Below, piece after piece: positions 9,701-18,401 of a stretch of DNA of 61,810 nucleotides (the stretch's first letter is position 1; the number at the start of each line of letters is the position of its first letter). The position numbers and the translations under genes were made by a program. The stretch comes from Terriglobia bacterium (GTDB lineage Bacteria; Acidobacteriota; Terriglobia; Bryobacterales; Bryobacteraceae): NCBI GenBank assembly GCA_021324185.1, contig JAJPJN010000113.1, positions 1 to 61,810 of the forward strand. Direction: 5' to 3'. A model generated the notes under the pieces. The model did no database searches and was not told the origin of the DNA. It saw only the letters and a program-made list of their open reading frames with translations.

Positions 9701-10278
9701 GCGTCATCTATTTTGCGGGTTACAAGAAAATCATCGATCGCTACAAGGTGGAGGAGATCGAGAAAGCAGCCGATGTTGTCGTCTGGGTCTGCGACGAAGC
9801 ACCGGGCTTTACGCCCGGCCGGGTACAGGACAGCGCGTTTGTCGGCAATATCGTTGAAGGAATGCTGGCCTACGGGCGGGGCGAACTGGGTGAGCCGGAG
9901 ATTCCGCTCTCCTCAGTCGACCGGCTGATCGTTATTGGATCCGACAGCATGATGCGGGCGGTGCAGCAGGCGCGGCACACAATTTTGCGCCCGTACCTGA
10001 AGCCGGATCATCGTGCTATCGGCAGCATCAACTCGCCGATGCAGTGCATGATGAAAGAGATCTGCGCGCAATGCTTGCAGATGCACAAAGACCCGGTGAC
10101 CGGCAAAGAGACGGTGGTCTTTTCGTGCTTCAATCAAGACCAGCCGCTCGATTATGTGGAGTTCGGCAGCCTGCGCTCGCGCCTTTCTCAAAACGGCGCG
10201 CAGGAAAAGTTGACGAAGCTGTGGGTGGATCATTGCCTGCGCAGCATCGGGGTCCGGCCGGAGTTGGTGAGCCATTAA
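6745..10278 (+). CDS. Giant iron-sulfur flavoprotein: GltD-like core with a PyrK/FNR-like C-terminal half
   Basis: A 1177-residue protein from a GTG start. A helical N-terminal part (1-240) precedes two cysteine clusters, CIKCHNQGKDSC (about 250-262) and CNDCMKSC (about 325-332), as in the Fe-S segment of GltD-type oxidoreductases. A Rossmann motif (VLVVGLGPAG, near 387) and a second dinucleotide fold (VVIGGGLTA, near 567) follow. The C-terminal half resembles ferredoxin reductases: flavin site FQPGQFYRLQ (near 878), NAD site LLAGGGLGN (near 961), and a last cysteine cluster (CMMKEICAQC, then FSC; near 1099-1120) as in PyrK. Probably an NAD(P)H-dependent electron-transfer enzyme; the substrate is unknown. 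It appears to stand alone. Confidence 0.85.
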   Translation: MNKSLENLNYPTLALPFGLAFEDLYERAGLVRLDEIFLQELKSADAPLQERLLSARHAPEALTPKQHSELIIEVAPYVEDFIAQLFGIEAELRELQLRHSELAPLLSVKRKFVQRKALTGYTVEKASEVDGLAIAAELETLFQEPLTEMSFAQHVWRWLENESEHERPLQLAAQYAAWATLSPQGKAKHKGGVLFKTPHKLDYHHLVPVQPTEIDGLVRLELSADHWRHREGFQLTDPGTDLKGALDQAYYCIKCHNQGKDSCSTGLKEKNGAFKSSIFGVTLAGCPLDEKISEMNAVKGNGNPIGALAIVTIDNPMAAGTGHRICNDCMKSCIFQKQDPVDIPQIETRSLKDVLDLPWGFEIYSLLTRWNPLNIARPYPREATGYKVLVVGLGPAGFTLSHHLMNDGHTVVAVDGLKIEPLPADISGVNPYGERTPFRPLRDITELYERLDERVMAGFGGVAEYGITVRWNKNFLKIIRLLLERRSQFAMFGGVRFGGTITADSAFELGFDHIAVCAGAGRPTVIPMKNGLVRGVRQASDFLMALQLTGAAKFASLANLQIRMPIVVIGGGLTAIDTATESLAYYVVQVEKFLKRYELLAGEIGEVEIEAQWTPEEREVAKEFLAHAKAIRAERAAAAREGREPRLIELLDSWGGVTIAYRRRLIDSPSYTLNHEEVAKAMEEGVRFAECLAPQEVEVDGAGSARAIRLEKQALDPATGSLVATGEFITLPARTVLVAAGTQPNTVLAREDERNFKLDGRYFQAVDENGNPVRPERVAKPQHANVLISLRADGRAISFFGDLHPSFSGNVVKAMGSAKRGYPVISRVLAKRAPSEPVPASLMSKLNDELRAVVEDVNRLTPTIVEIVVRAPIAARAFQPGQFYRLQNYESLATRTDETVLAMEGLALTGAKVDFEKGLLTTIVLEMGGSSDLCALLKPGDPVVLMGPTGTPTETPGKETVLLAGGGLGNAVLFSIGQQLRAAGSRVIYFAGYKKIIDRYKVEEIEKAADVVVWVCDEAPGFTPGRVQDSAFVGNIVEGMLAYGRGELGEPEIPLSSVDRLIVIGSDSMMRAVQQARHTILRPYLKPDHRAIGSINSPMQCMMKEICAQCLQMHKDPVTGKETVVFSCFNQDQPLDYVEFGSLRSRLSQNGAQEKLTKLWVDHCLRSIGVRPELVSH

Positions 10279-10310
10279 AAAGCGCCTGATCTACTCTGGT
10301 TAGTACCTGT

Positions 10311-11777
10311 ATGCCGTGGCGACTATCGAGACGTTCATTCGGAAAGCAACTCAGCAGCGCAGCCATGGGTGCAAGCGCAGCGCTCGGGTTGCCGGAAATC
10401 AGTAGTGCACAAGGCCGCCCGAACGAGCAGTTCTATCGTTTTCCCGAAGGTTTCAAATGGGGATGCGCCACGGCCTCATACCAGATAGAAGGCGGCGCCA
10501 ATGAAGGCGGCCGGGGTAAATCCATCTGGGACACCTTCTCACATATTCCCGGCAAGGTCTACCACAACCAGACGGGTGACGTTGCCGATGACGATTATCA
10601 CCGCTACAAGGAAGACGTTCAACTGCTGAAATCTCTTGGCGCGACGGTTTACCGGTTTTCGGTCGCATGGCCGCGCATTTTTCCGGAAGGGACCGGGAAA
10701 CCGAACCCGGCGGGAATCGATTTCTATTCGCGAGTTGTCGATGAGTTGCTCGCCAACGGCATTGAGCCGTTTTGCACGCTCTTCCACTGGGATTTGCCGC
10801 AAGCGCTACAGGATCGCTTCGGCGGTTGGGAATCGCGCGAGACGGCGAAAGCGTTCGGTGAGTATGCCGGTTATGTGGCAAGCAAGCTCTCCGATCGCGT
10901 TCATCACTTTTTCACCACGAACGAATTTTCTTCATTCATCGACATTGGCTATAAGGACGGCCGCTTTGCGCCCGGTTTGCAATTGCCGCCGGCGAAACTG
11001 AACCAGGCGCGCCATAACGCCGTTCTGGCTCATGGTCTAGCGGTGCGCGCCATTCGTGCGCAAGGAAAACCTGGGACGAGAGTCGGTTTGGCTGAAAACT
11101 TCGTGATAGCGGTTCCGGTGATTGAAGTAGAGCCGCACCTGAAGGCGAGCCGGGAAGCGACGCGGCTCATGAATGCGCCCTACTTAACGGTGATTATGGA
11201 GGGCAAGTATCCGGAGTTGTATCTGCGCCAGCAAGGCGCAAACGCGCCCAAGTTTACGGCTGAAGATCTCGCGATCATTTCGAGCCCGCTCGATTTCGTG
11301 GGCGCAAACGTCTACACGCCTGCTTACGTGCGGGCGGACGATAAAGCTCCGGGCGGTTTTGTCAGGATCAAGAATCCGTCTTCGTATCCGCACATGGCTT
11401 CGCCGTGGCTTGATATCGGACCGGAAGCGCTCTATTGGGCGCCGCGGCACTTAGGGCAAATCTGGAATGTGAAGGAGATTTATATCACCGAAAACGGCTG
11501 TTCTTCCGCCGATGTGCTTACGCCCGACGGCCATGTCTACGATACAGACCGGATCATGTTCCTTCGCAATTACCTGACGAAGCTGAATCGCGCTACGTCG
11601 GAAGGCTTTCCGGTGCGAGGTTATTTTTTGTGGAGTTTGATGGATAACTTCGAATGGGCGGATGGTTACAGCCTGCGCTTTGGCATTTACTATGTCGATT
11701 TCGAAACGCAAAAGCGTTACCCGAAAATGAGCGCGGCGTTTTATCGCGAAGTGATCCGGCACAATGCCGTTGTGTAA
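10311..11777 (+). CDS. Tat-exported GH1 beta-glucosidase-like enzyme
   Basis: A 488-residue protein. A twin-arginine signal (SRRSFGKQL) is followed by a hydrophobic stretch ending near SSAQG, so it should be exported folded. The rest is a family 1 glycoside hydrolase: FKWGCATASYQIEGG near the start, acid/base glutamate E205 in TTNEF, nucleophile E394 in ITENG, and the C-terminal block WSLMDNFEWADGY. GH1 enzymes hydrolyse beta-glucosides or beta-galactosides with retention. The usual NEP around the acid/base is NEF here. It lies 33 bases after the flavoprotein and 12 bases before the glycosyltransferase. Confidence 0.93.
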   Translation: MPWRLSRRSFGKQLSSAAMGASAALGLPEISSAQGRPNEQFYRFPEGFKWGCATASYQIEGGANEGGRGKSIWDTFSHIPGKVYHNQTGDVADDDYHRYKEDVQLLKSLGATVYRFSVAWPRIFPEGTGKPNPAGIDFYSRVVDELLANGIEPFCTLFHWDLPQALQDRFGGWESRETAKAFGEYAGYVASKLSDRVHHFFTTNEFSSFIDIGYKDGRFAPGLQLPPAKLNQARHNAVLAHGLAVRAIRAQGKPGTRVGLAENFVIAVPVIEVEPHLKASREATRLMNAPYLTVIMEGKYPELYLRQQGANAPKFTAEDLAIISSPLDFVGANVYTPAYVRADDKAPGGFVRIKNPSSYPHMASPWLDIGPEALYWAPRHLGQIWNVKEIYITENGCSSADVLTPDGHVYDTDRIMFLRNYLTKLNRATSEGFPVRGYFLWSLMDNFEWADGYSLRFGIYYVDFETQKRYPKMSAAFYREVIRHNAVV

Positions 11778-11788
11778 TTCCTGCCTGA

Positions 11789-12778
11789 ATGTCGACTGTT
11801 TCGGCGGTTATTCCAACCTGGAATCGCGCTGACCTGTTGCAATCCATCCTCGAAGATCTTCGCTCGCAAATTCGCGCGCCCGATGAAATTATCGTGGTCG
11901 ATAACGGCAGCACGGATTCGAGCCAATCGGTTGCCAGGGAGTTCGGTGTAGAGCTTATTGCATTTCCGGACAACCGTGGTTTCGCGGTGGCCGTGAATGA
12001 AGGCATCCGGCGTGCAGCGGGCGATTGGGTTCTGATTGTCAACAACGATGTCGCGCTCAGGCGGGACTGGCTGGAAGTGCTGATGGCGAGCGCCGAACGC
12101 GAGGACGCTGCGTTCGCGGTGGGAAAACTTCTGCGCCCGGGTTCGGAATCCGAGATCGATGGCAGTTGGGATCTCGTCTCACGCGCGGCTTACGCCTGGC
12201 GGTGCGGTTACGGCAAGCACGATGGCCCTTTGTGGTCGGCGCCGAGACGTATTTCGTTTGCGCCCATGACGGCGGCCCTGTTCCGGCGCGATGTTTTCAG
12301 CCGCGTCGGGATGCTGGAGGCGCGGTTCGAATCCTATTATGAGGATGTCGATTTCGGAGTCCGCTGCGCTCTGGCGGGGCTGGAAGGGATCTATGAACCG
12401 GCGGCGGTGGCGCTGCACACGAGTAAGACCAGTCTGGGCCGCAGGGCGGCGCACGTTTACTATTTGACGGCGCGCAATCAGGTTCTCATTCTGGCGAAGT
12501 ATTACTCGAATAGCACGCTGCTCCGGTTTGCATGGCCGATTTTTATCGGGCAGTTACTGGCGCTTTTTGCGGCGGCAAAGCAGCGCAATCTGCTGCCGGC
12601 GCTGCGTGGAAAGTGGCAGGCCTTACGGCGCTGGAAGGAGTTTCGCGGAATAAATAATGGCGCCGGGGCAAAGGCGCAGCGCCTGTTTCACGAGAGCGAA
12701 AAGGAGATCTACCGTCTGCAGCGCGAAGCAGGGTTCGACGTTTATTGGCGACTCTACTTCAGCCTGGTGAAGCCGTGA
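11789..12778 (+). CDS. Family 2 glycosyltransferase (rhamnosyltransferase-like)
   Basis: A 329-residue GT-A fold enzyme. Its N terminus VSAVIPTWNRADLLQSIL and the motifs IIVVDNGSTDSS, NRGFAVAVNEG and NNDVAL mark the nucleotide-sugar site. A conserved ESYYEDVDFGVRCALAG block lies in the acceptor region. The C terminus has a hydrophobic segment followed by basic residues, so membrane association is likely. First of three glycosyltransferase genes joined by overlapping starts, leading into alanine racemase, probably for cell-surface polysaccharide. The donor sugar cannot be told. Confidence 0.92.
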   Translation: MSTVSAVIPTWNRADLLQSILEDLRSQIRAPDEIIVVDNGSTDSSQSVAREFGVELIAFPDNRGFAVAVNEGIRRAAGDWVLIVNNDVALRRDWLEVLMASAEREDAAFAVGKLLRPGSESEIDGSWDLVSRAAYAWRCGYGKHDGPLWSAPRRISFAPMTAALFRRDVFSRVGMLEARFESYYEDVDFGVRCALAGLEGIYEPAAVALHTSKTSLGRRAAHVYYLTARNQVLILAKYYSNSTLLRFAWPIFIGQLLALFAAAKQRNLLPALRGKWQALRRWKEFRGINNGAGAKAQRLFHESEKEIYRLQREAGFDVYWRLYFSLVKP

Positions 12779-13755
12779 TGGGCGCGCCTTCTGTGGCCAT
12801 TACCATCGTGACGTTTAACAGCGCGCGTTTTATAGCCCATTGCCTGCGCTATGTGTTTGCGCAAGATTATTCGAACTTCGAAGTAATTGTAGTAGACAAT
12901 GCATCGGCCGATGAGACCATCGCCAAGCTGGAGCCGTTTCGCGCGCGCATCAAGCTGGTTCAGAATGCGGTCAATACGGGTTTTGCTGCGGGGCAGAACC
13001 AGGCGATCGCGTTGTCCGCGAGTGACTGGGTGCTGGTGTTGAATCCCGATGTTCGCCTGGCGGCGGATTTCATCCGCAATGCGATTAGAGGAGGCGAATC
13101 GGATGAACGCATTGGCAGCGTGTCGGGAAAACTGCTGCGCATGGGCGCGGATTTCGAGATCCCGGCGACGAAAATCCTGGATTCCACCGGCATCTATTTC
13201 ACGGCGGCGCTGCGTCACTTCGATCGCGGCAGTGGAGAAACCGACACGGGCCGTTATGATACGGCCGAGTATGTATTCGGCGTGACGGGCGCGGCGGCGC
13301 TGTACCGGCGCAAGATGATTGAAGATGTTGCCCTCTCCGGTGAATTTTTCGACAGCGATTTCTTTGCTTACCGGGAAGATGCTGATCTCGCCTGGCGGGC
13401 GCAATTACTCGGTTGGAAGTGCCTGTACGTTCCGAGCGCGATTGCTTATCACGTTCGCACGGTGCTGCCTGAGAATCGAAGATCGTTAGCGGCAGCCATC
13501 AACATGCACTCGGTGAAGAACCGCTTTCTGATGCGGATTAAGAACATCACCGGCGGCTTGTATCTCCGGCACTTATTCGCGATCACCTGGCGGGACTTAC
13601 TGGTGATCGGCGCCTGTGTGGTGCGGGAATGGAGTTCGCTACCGGCATTCTTCTTTGTGCTTGGCAATCATCGAAGAACACTCGAGAAGCGCCGGGAGAT
13701 TATGCGGCGGCGGCGGGCGGACGCAAAATATATGGCGGCCTGGTTTTCTCACTGA
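12778..13755 (+). CDS. Family 2 glycosyltransferase
   Basis: A 325-residue protein starting at the ATG inside TGATG, where the previous stop and this start share one base, so the two are translationally coupled. Motifs: VAITIVTFNSARFIAHCL, VIVVDNASADE, NTGFAAGQNQAI, LNPDVRL and FAYREDADLAWRAQLLGW. These match rhamnosyltransferase-like GT2 enzymes. A basic tail (KRREIMRRRRADA) follows a hydrophobic segment. It is a paralogue of its upstream neighbour and probably adds another sugar to the same glycan. Confidence 0.92.
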   Translation: MGAPSVAITIVTFNSARFIAHCLRYVFAQDYSNFEVIVVDNASADETIAKLEPFRARIKLVQNAVNTGFAAGQNQAIALSASDWVLVLNPDVRLAADFIRNAIRGGESDERIGSVSGKLLRMGADFEIPATKILDSTGIYFTAALRHFDRGSGETDTGRYDTAEYVFGVTGAAALYRRKMIEDVALSGEFFDSDFFAYREDADLAWRAQLLGWKCLYVPSAIAYHVRTVLPENRRSLAAAINMHSVKNRFLMRIKNITGGLYLRHLFAITWRDLLVIGACVVREWSSLPAFFFVLGNHRRTLEKRREIMRRRRADAKYMAAWFSH

Positions 13756-14837
13756 TGCGGATTGCCCTGCTTGGCACGCGCGGAATACCGGCCAATTATG
13801 GCGGCTTCGAGACATTTGCCGAAGAGTTGTCGGCGCGGCTGGCCGAGCGTGGTCATAGAGTGACGGTCTATTGCCGCGAACAATATGCGGGGAGAACGTA
13901 TCGCGGAGTTCGTCTGCAATATCTGCCGACGATCCGGCACAAATATTTCGATACGATCGCGCATACGGCCATCTCCACCATGCACGTGCTGTTCCGCCGC
14001 TACGATGTGCTGCTGTACTGCAACGCGGCCAACGCCATCTTTACGCTGTTTCCGCGCCTGGCAGGCATGCCCACCGCATTGAACGTAGATGGCCTGGAGC
14101 GGTACCGCAAGAAATGGAATCGGCTGGCGAAGAGCTGGTATCTGATTTCCGAATGGCTTGCGACCTGGTGTTGCACGGCAGTGGTGACTGACGCCAGACA
14201 CATCCAGGAATATTACGCGTCGCGCTACGGCAAGCAGTCGACATTCATTCCGTATGGCGCCGAGTTAGGGAAAGTGGCCGGAACGGAGGCTGTTCGCGCG
14301 CTTGGCTTAGAGCCGGGCCGCTACGTGCTGTATGTCAGCCGCATGGAACCGGAAAACAATGCATTGCTTGTCCGGCGCGCCTTCGAAAACATAGAGACGG
14401 ATTTCAAGCTCGCGCTGATTGGCGATGCGCCGTATTCGGCATCCTATATCGAGGAAGTGAGGCGCACGGCCGATCGGCGTATTGTCATTCCGGGCGCCAT
14501 ATACGGCGACGGATATCATCAATTGCAATCGCATTGCGCCGTCTATGTGCAAGCTACGGAGGTGGGTGGCACGCATCCGGCGCTGATTGAAGCCATGGGG
14601 CGGGGCGCGCTGGTTCTGTATTTAAGGACACCGGAAAGCGAAGAAGTAGCGGGTGACGCGGCTATTCCATTTACCGATGATTTGCAGCAAAAACTGCAAT
14701 GGGCCGTTTCTGTTCCGGCGGACGAACGGGCGGAATGGGGCCGTCGCGCGATGCAAAGAATTGAGAGTTACTACAGTTGGAAAGCAGTGACAGACGAGTA
14801 CGAAAGACTGTTTCGGCGATTGACGAAAAACGCATGA
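13755..14837 (+). CDS. DUF1972-type glycosyltransferase (GT4-like)
   Basis: A 360-residue protein from ATG 13755, again in a TGATG overlap; an earlier in-frame start at 13629 is only read-through into the previous gene. The N terminus MRIALLGTRGIPANYGGFET is the signature of DUF1972/rhamnosyltransferase-type GT-B enzymes. The C-terminal half holds the donor site (YVLYVSRMEPENNALLV, then GGTHPALIEAMG). Probably a cytoplasmic or membrane-face transferase making surface glycan with its two GT2 neighbours. Confidence 0.92.
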   Translation: MRIALLGTRGIPANYGGFETFAEELSARLAERGHRVTVYCREQYAGRTYRGVRLQYLPTIRHKYFDTIAHTAISTMHVLFRRYDVLLYCNAANAIFTLFPRLAGMPTALNVDGLERYRKKWNRLAKSWYLISEWLATWCCTAVVTDARHIQEYYASRYGKQSTFIPYGAELGKVAGTEAVRALGLEPGRYVLYVSRMEPENNALLVRRAFENIETDFKLALIGDAPYSASYIEEVRRTADRRIVIPGAIYGDGYHQLQSHCAVYVQATEVGGTHPALIEAMGRGALVLYLRTPESEEVAGDAAIPFTDDLQQKLQWAVSVPADERAEWGRRAMQRIESYYSWKAVTDEYERLFRRLTKNA

Positions 14838-15982
14838 GCGAACGCGGCCAGCGCGGCATGCCATATCGATCCTGGGTGGAAATTTCGCGCGCGCAGATTG
14901 CGGCGAATTTCCAGGCCGTCCGGGCCGTGGTGGGGGAAAGTGTCGAGATTATGCCGGTCGTGAAGGCGGATGCGTACCGGCATGGCGCGGTGGAGGTTTC
15001 GCGCACGCTGGTGAAGGAAGGCGCGCGCTGGCTGGCGGTCAGTAACACGGAGGAAGGCTGCGCGCTGCGCGAAGCGGGAATTCAGGCGCGCATTCTCGTG
15101 ATGGCCGATTTTTTGCCCTACACGCGCGATGCGCTGATCGAGCACGAGCTGACGCCGGTGATCCACTCGCTCGAAGGTTTGCGTGAGTTCGACCGGTTGG
15201 CGGCTGCGCGGGCCACGCGGTTGCGTTATCACCTGAAGATCGATACCGGGATGGGGCGGCTCGGCGTGCCTTGCTCGGAGGCGGCGGCGATTGGGGAGGC
15301 TATTCTCAATGCCCGCAACATCGAACTCGAAGGCTTGATGACGCACTTCGCTTCGGCGGGCAATTATCAGAGCACTCAAACCGACGAGCAGGTAGCGGCA
15401 TTCGACACGCTGCTCGCCGGGTTAAACCGGGCCGGAATTTTCCCTTCGCTGGTGCATCTTTCGAGCACGATTCCAGTTGCTTATGGCCGCAAGCAGGCCT
15501 GGCGCGGCATGATCCGGCCAGGGCACGCTATTTACGGCTACGTTTCTCCGGCGCGCGGGCATGCGCCAGCGCCCATCCTGCACGTGAAGCCGGCGCTCAC
15601 CTGGCGCGCCAGCGTTCTGGCGGTAAAAGATATCGACACGGGTTCGCTGGTTGGTTACGGCGGCATGTTCCGGACGCAGCGGCCCACGCGGCTGGCCGTG
15701 CTCGCTGTGGGTTATGCCGATGGCATCCCGCACCGGCTTTCGAACCGCGGCAGCGTCATCGTGAACGGGAAACTAGCGCCGATTGTGGGCGCAGTCTCGA
15801 TGGACCTGACCTCGGTGGACGTAACGGATTGCCCGCCGGTTGAGGCCGGCGATGCCGTCACACTGCTTGGCTCGGAGGGACGAGCCAGCATTGACGCGCA
15901 GCAGATCGCCAAGTGGGCCGGAACCATCTCTTACAGCGTGCTTTGCGGGATTCATGCGCGCGTAAAGCGGCTGTACGTTTAG
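14834..15982 (+). CDS. alr: Alanine racemase
   Basis: A 382-residue PLP enzyme interconverting L- and D-alanine for peptidoglycan. The PLP lysine is K44 in VVKADAYRHG. The second catalytic residue is the tyrosine of VGYGG (about 274), followed by VGYADGIP and SMDLTSVD, all standard Alr blocks. The start ATG overlaps the previous stop by 4 bases (ATGA), placing a peptidoglycan precursor enzyme at the end of a glycosyltransferase operon. A longer reading from 14777 is in frame but lies wholly inside the upstream gene. Confidence 0.96.
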   Translation: MSERGQRGMPYRSWVEISRAQIAANFQAVRAVVGESVEIMPVVKADAYRHGAVEVSRTLVKEGARWLAVSNTEEGCALREAGIQARILVMADFLPYTRDALIEHELTPVIHSLEGLREFDRLAAARATRLRYHLKIDTGMGRLGVPCSEAAAIGEAILNARNIELEGLMTHFASAGNYQSTQTDEQVAAFDTLLAGLNRAGIFPSLVHLSSTIPVAYGRKQAWRGMIRPGHAIYGYVSPARGHAPAPILHVKPALTWRASVLAVKDIDTGSLVGYGGMFRTQRPTRLAVLAVGYADGIPHRLSNRGSVIVNGKLAPIVGAVSMDLTSVDVTDCPPVEAGDAVTLLGSEGRASIDAQQIAKWAGTISYSVLCGIHARVKRLYV

Positions 15983-16103
15983 CGCACGGGTGGAACGCCC
16001 CTTCATTTGGCACTTTACGTGCTAAAGTCAAGGTGAGCCCTACGAAATTGGGAACATTCGCCATGACGCTTTCGTCTGGCTTGGGCGGGGAGATCACGCC
16101 AGT

Positions 16104-17525
16104 TTGAAGAAAAAATGGAGAATACTGCTGCTAGCCGGATTGCTTGTCCTGATTGCGGGAGCCGTTCTGGCCAGCATCAAGATCAGCGAGCGCGGTGTTG
16201 TCACGGTTCAGACCGGAAAAGTTTTTCCGACCGATCTCACCTCCATCGTCACTGCTTCCGGTGAGATTAAGCCTCGCAATTACATCAATATAGGTGCTGC
16301 CCAGGGGCCCGCGCCCATCACCGCCATTTACGTCAAAGAGGGTGATCACGTCAAGAAAGGACAGGTGCTGGCGACGCTTGCGAATGTGCAACCGGCGGCA
16401 GATCTCAAAGCGCAGGAAGCGAATCTGAGCGCCGCTTTGGCCGATTCTGCGGCCAGCGAGGCAGCGGTGAAATCGGCAGACGATAACGTCGCGGTGGCGA
16501 AGGCACAGGTGGAACATGACCGTGCCGACCTGCAGCAGAAAACGGCGGATCTGAAACGCAGCCAGGAACTGTTCAATAGCAAGCTGATTGCCGCGCAGGA
16601 TTTCGAACTCAAAAAGGCGGCCTATGAGATCGCGGTAGCTACGTTGGACGAATCGGAAAAGCGCGTATCGCAGGCGGTGGCCCAGCGCGCGCAAGCGGCC
16701 GCGCAACTCGCCTCGGCACAAAAAAAAGTGGCGCAGGCGCAGGCGCAGGTTGCCCGGTTCCAGAACGTGCTTTCACAGTTTCAAGCCGTTGCGCCGCTGG
16801 ATGGAGTGGTGACGAATCTGCCGGTGCGCGTCGGTGAGACCGTGGTGCCAGGCATTCAAAGCTCGACGGCGTCTACGATCATGACCATCGCCGATATGTC
16901 GGTGATCACGGCGGAGGTGAATGTGGATGAAACGGATATCGTCAGCGTCAAACTCGGCCAGCCGGCGGATGTGACAATCGATGCCATTCCGGATCGCACG
17001 TTCAAAGGGAAAGTGATTGAGATCGGCGACACCGCGATTGTCCGCTCGACCGGCGTGGCCGCATCGCAAAGTACGACGTCGAGCCAGGAAGCCAAAGACT
17101 TCAAAGTGGTGATCGCGCTCGATATTCCTGAAGACCTGGTCCGGCCCGGCCTTTCCTGCACGGCAAAAATCGTGACGGCAACGCGCTCGCATGTGCTGGC
17201 GATTCCGATTCAGGCGCTGACGATCCGGCAGCGGGGACAGTTGTTGCCGCCCAACGCGCGGCAGCGCACCGCAACGGATCCGCAATCGCAGAAGCGGGCG
17301 AAGGAAGAGTTGCAGGGCGTGTTCGTAGTGAATAACGGCGTGGCCCAGTTTCGAGAGGTGAAGACCGGCGTCACTGGCGCAACCGATATTGAAGTGCTCA
17401 GCGGGCTGAAAGAAGGAGACCAGGTGGTCACCGGAAGTTATGAGGTGATCCGCACGCTGCGCAACAACGCTAAAGTGAAAGTCAACAATAAGGCTCCGGC
17501 CCTGCAGACCACAACCAGCGCGTAG
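16104..17525 (+). CDS. MacA/HlyD-type periplasmic adaptor subunit
   Basis: A 473-residue protein from a TTG start preceded by a purine-rich GGGGAG. A basic start and one membrane segment ([19 protein letters not shown], about 6-25) anchor it. Next come a lipoyl half ([19 protein letters not shown]), a long coiled-coil hairpin rich in Ala/Gln (about 90-225), the second lipoyl half ([20 protein letters not shown]) and a beta-barrel with [19 protein letters not shown]. This is the layout of adaptors that link an inner-membrane ABC or RND pump to an outer-membrane channel. The ABC ATPase starts 10 bases downstream, but no permease follows. Confidence 0.92.
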   Translation: MKKKWRILLLAGLLVLIAGAVLASIKISERGVVTVQTGKVFPTDLTSIVTASGEIKPRNYINIGAAQGPAPITAIYVKEGDHVKKGQVLATLANVQPAADLKAQEANLSAALADSAASEAAVKSADDNVAVAKAQVEHDRADLQQKTADLKRSQELFNSKLIAAQDFELKKAAYEIAVATLDESEKRVSQAVAQRAQAAAQLASAQKKVAQAQAQVARFQNVLSQFQAVAPLDGVVTNLPVRVGETVVPGIQSSTASTIMTIADMSVITAEVNVDETDIVSVKLGQPADVTIDAIPDRTFKGKVIEIGDTAIVRSTGVAASQSTTSSQEAKDFKVVIALDIPEDLVRPGLSCTAKIVTATRSHVLAIPIQALTIRQRGQLLPPNARQRTATDPQSQKRAKEELQGVFVVNNGVAQFREVKTGVTGATDIEVLSGLKEGDQVVTGSYEVIRTLRNNAKVKVNNKAPALQTTTSA

Positions 17526-17535
17526 CGGCCTACAA

Positions 17536-18315
17536 ATGGCAACCACAGCTTCACCGATTCAGGAACTCAGCCAGCAAGAGCGCGATGAACGCGGCGCGCA
17601 ACTCAAGCGCGAAGGCATCGTCATCCGGACGTACGATCTCTGGAAGACCTACATTATGGGTGACCAGGAGATTCATGCAGTGTCCGGCGTGGATATCGAA
17701 ATCCGGCGCGGCGAATACGTTGCCATCATGGGGCCGTCGGGTTCGGGCAAGTCGACGCTGATGAACCTGATCGGCTGTCTCGATACGCCGACGAAGGGTC
17801 TTTACTACCTGAACGGAAAGCTGGTCAGCGATATGGAAGACGATGAGCTGGCGCGCATCCGGAACAAGGAAATCGGCTTTGTCTTCCAAACGTTCAACCT
17901 GCTCGCGCGCGCCACGGCTCTTCACAATGTGGAACTGCCGCTGATCTATGCCGGCGTTCCGTCGAGCGAGAGAATCGAACGGGCACGGCAGGCTTTGCGC
18001 GCGGTAGATCTGGAAGGCCGCATGCACCACAAGCCGAATGAATTATCGGGCGGCCAACGGCAGCGCGTCGCCATTGCGCGCGCGTTGGTGAATAATCCAT
18101 CGATCCTGCTGGCCGACGAGCCGACCGGCGCGTTGGATTCGGCCACAGGAAACGAGATTATGGCGCTGTTTGAGCGGCTTTATAAGGAAGGCAATACGAT
18201 CGTGCTGGTTACGCACGAACCCGATATCGCCGCGCACGCTCACCGGATCATCCATATACGTGACGGAAAGGTAGAACGGGACGAAGCAGTCGCGCATGTA
18301 AAACGCCCGTCGTAG
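17536..18315 (+). CDS. MacB/LolD-type ABC transporter ATPase
   Basis: A 259-residue nucleotide-binding subunit. Walker [10 protein letters not shown] lies near 66-74, the Q-loop is in [10 protein letters not shown], the signature is [12 protein letters not shown] and Walker B is [13 protein letters not shown]. The final switch histidine is in LVTHEPDIA. Sequence type is the lipoprotein-release/macrolide family (LolD, MacB NBD). MacB fuses this domain to a permease; here the protein ends after the ATPase, and the expected permease gene is absent from the next kilobases. An N-terminal extension of about 30 residues precedes the domain. Confidence 0.95.
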   Translation: MATTASPIQELSQQERDERGAQLKREGIVIRTYDLWKTYIMGDQEIHAVSGVDIEIRRGEYVAIMGPSGSGKSTLMNLIGCLDTPTKGLYYLNGKLVSDMEDDELARIRNKEIGFVFQTFNLLARATALHNVELPLIYAGVPSSERIERARQALRAVDLEGRMHHKPNELSGGQRQRVAIARALVNNPSILLADEPTGALDSATGNEIMALFERLYKEGNTIVLVTHEPDIAAHAHRIIHIRDGKVERDEAVAHVKRPS

Positions 18316-18401
18316 TACTCCGGCGCGTTTCCAGGGCCGGGAATAGAGTGCTATCGTTGTATTAGTTTTTGCACGACTACAATTCTGCTTCGCATTGTGA
18401 A

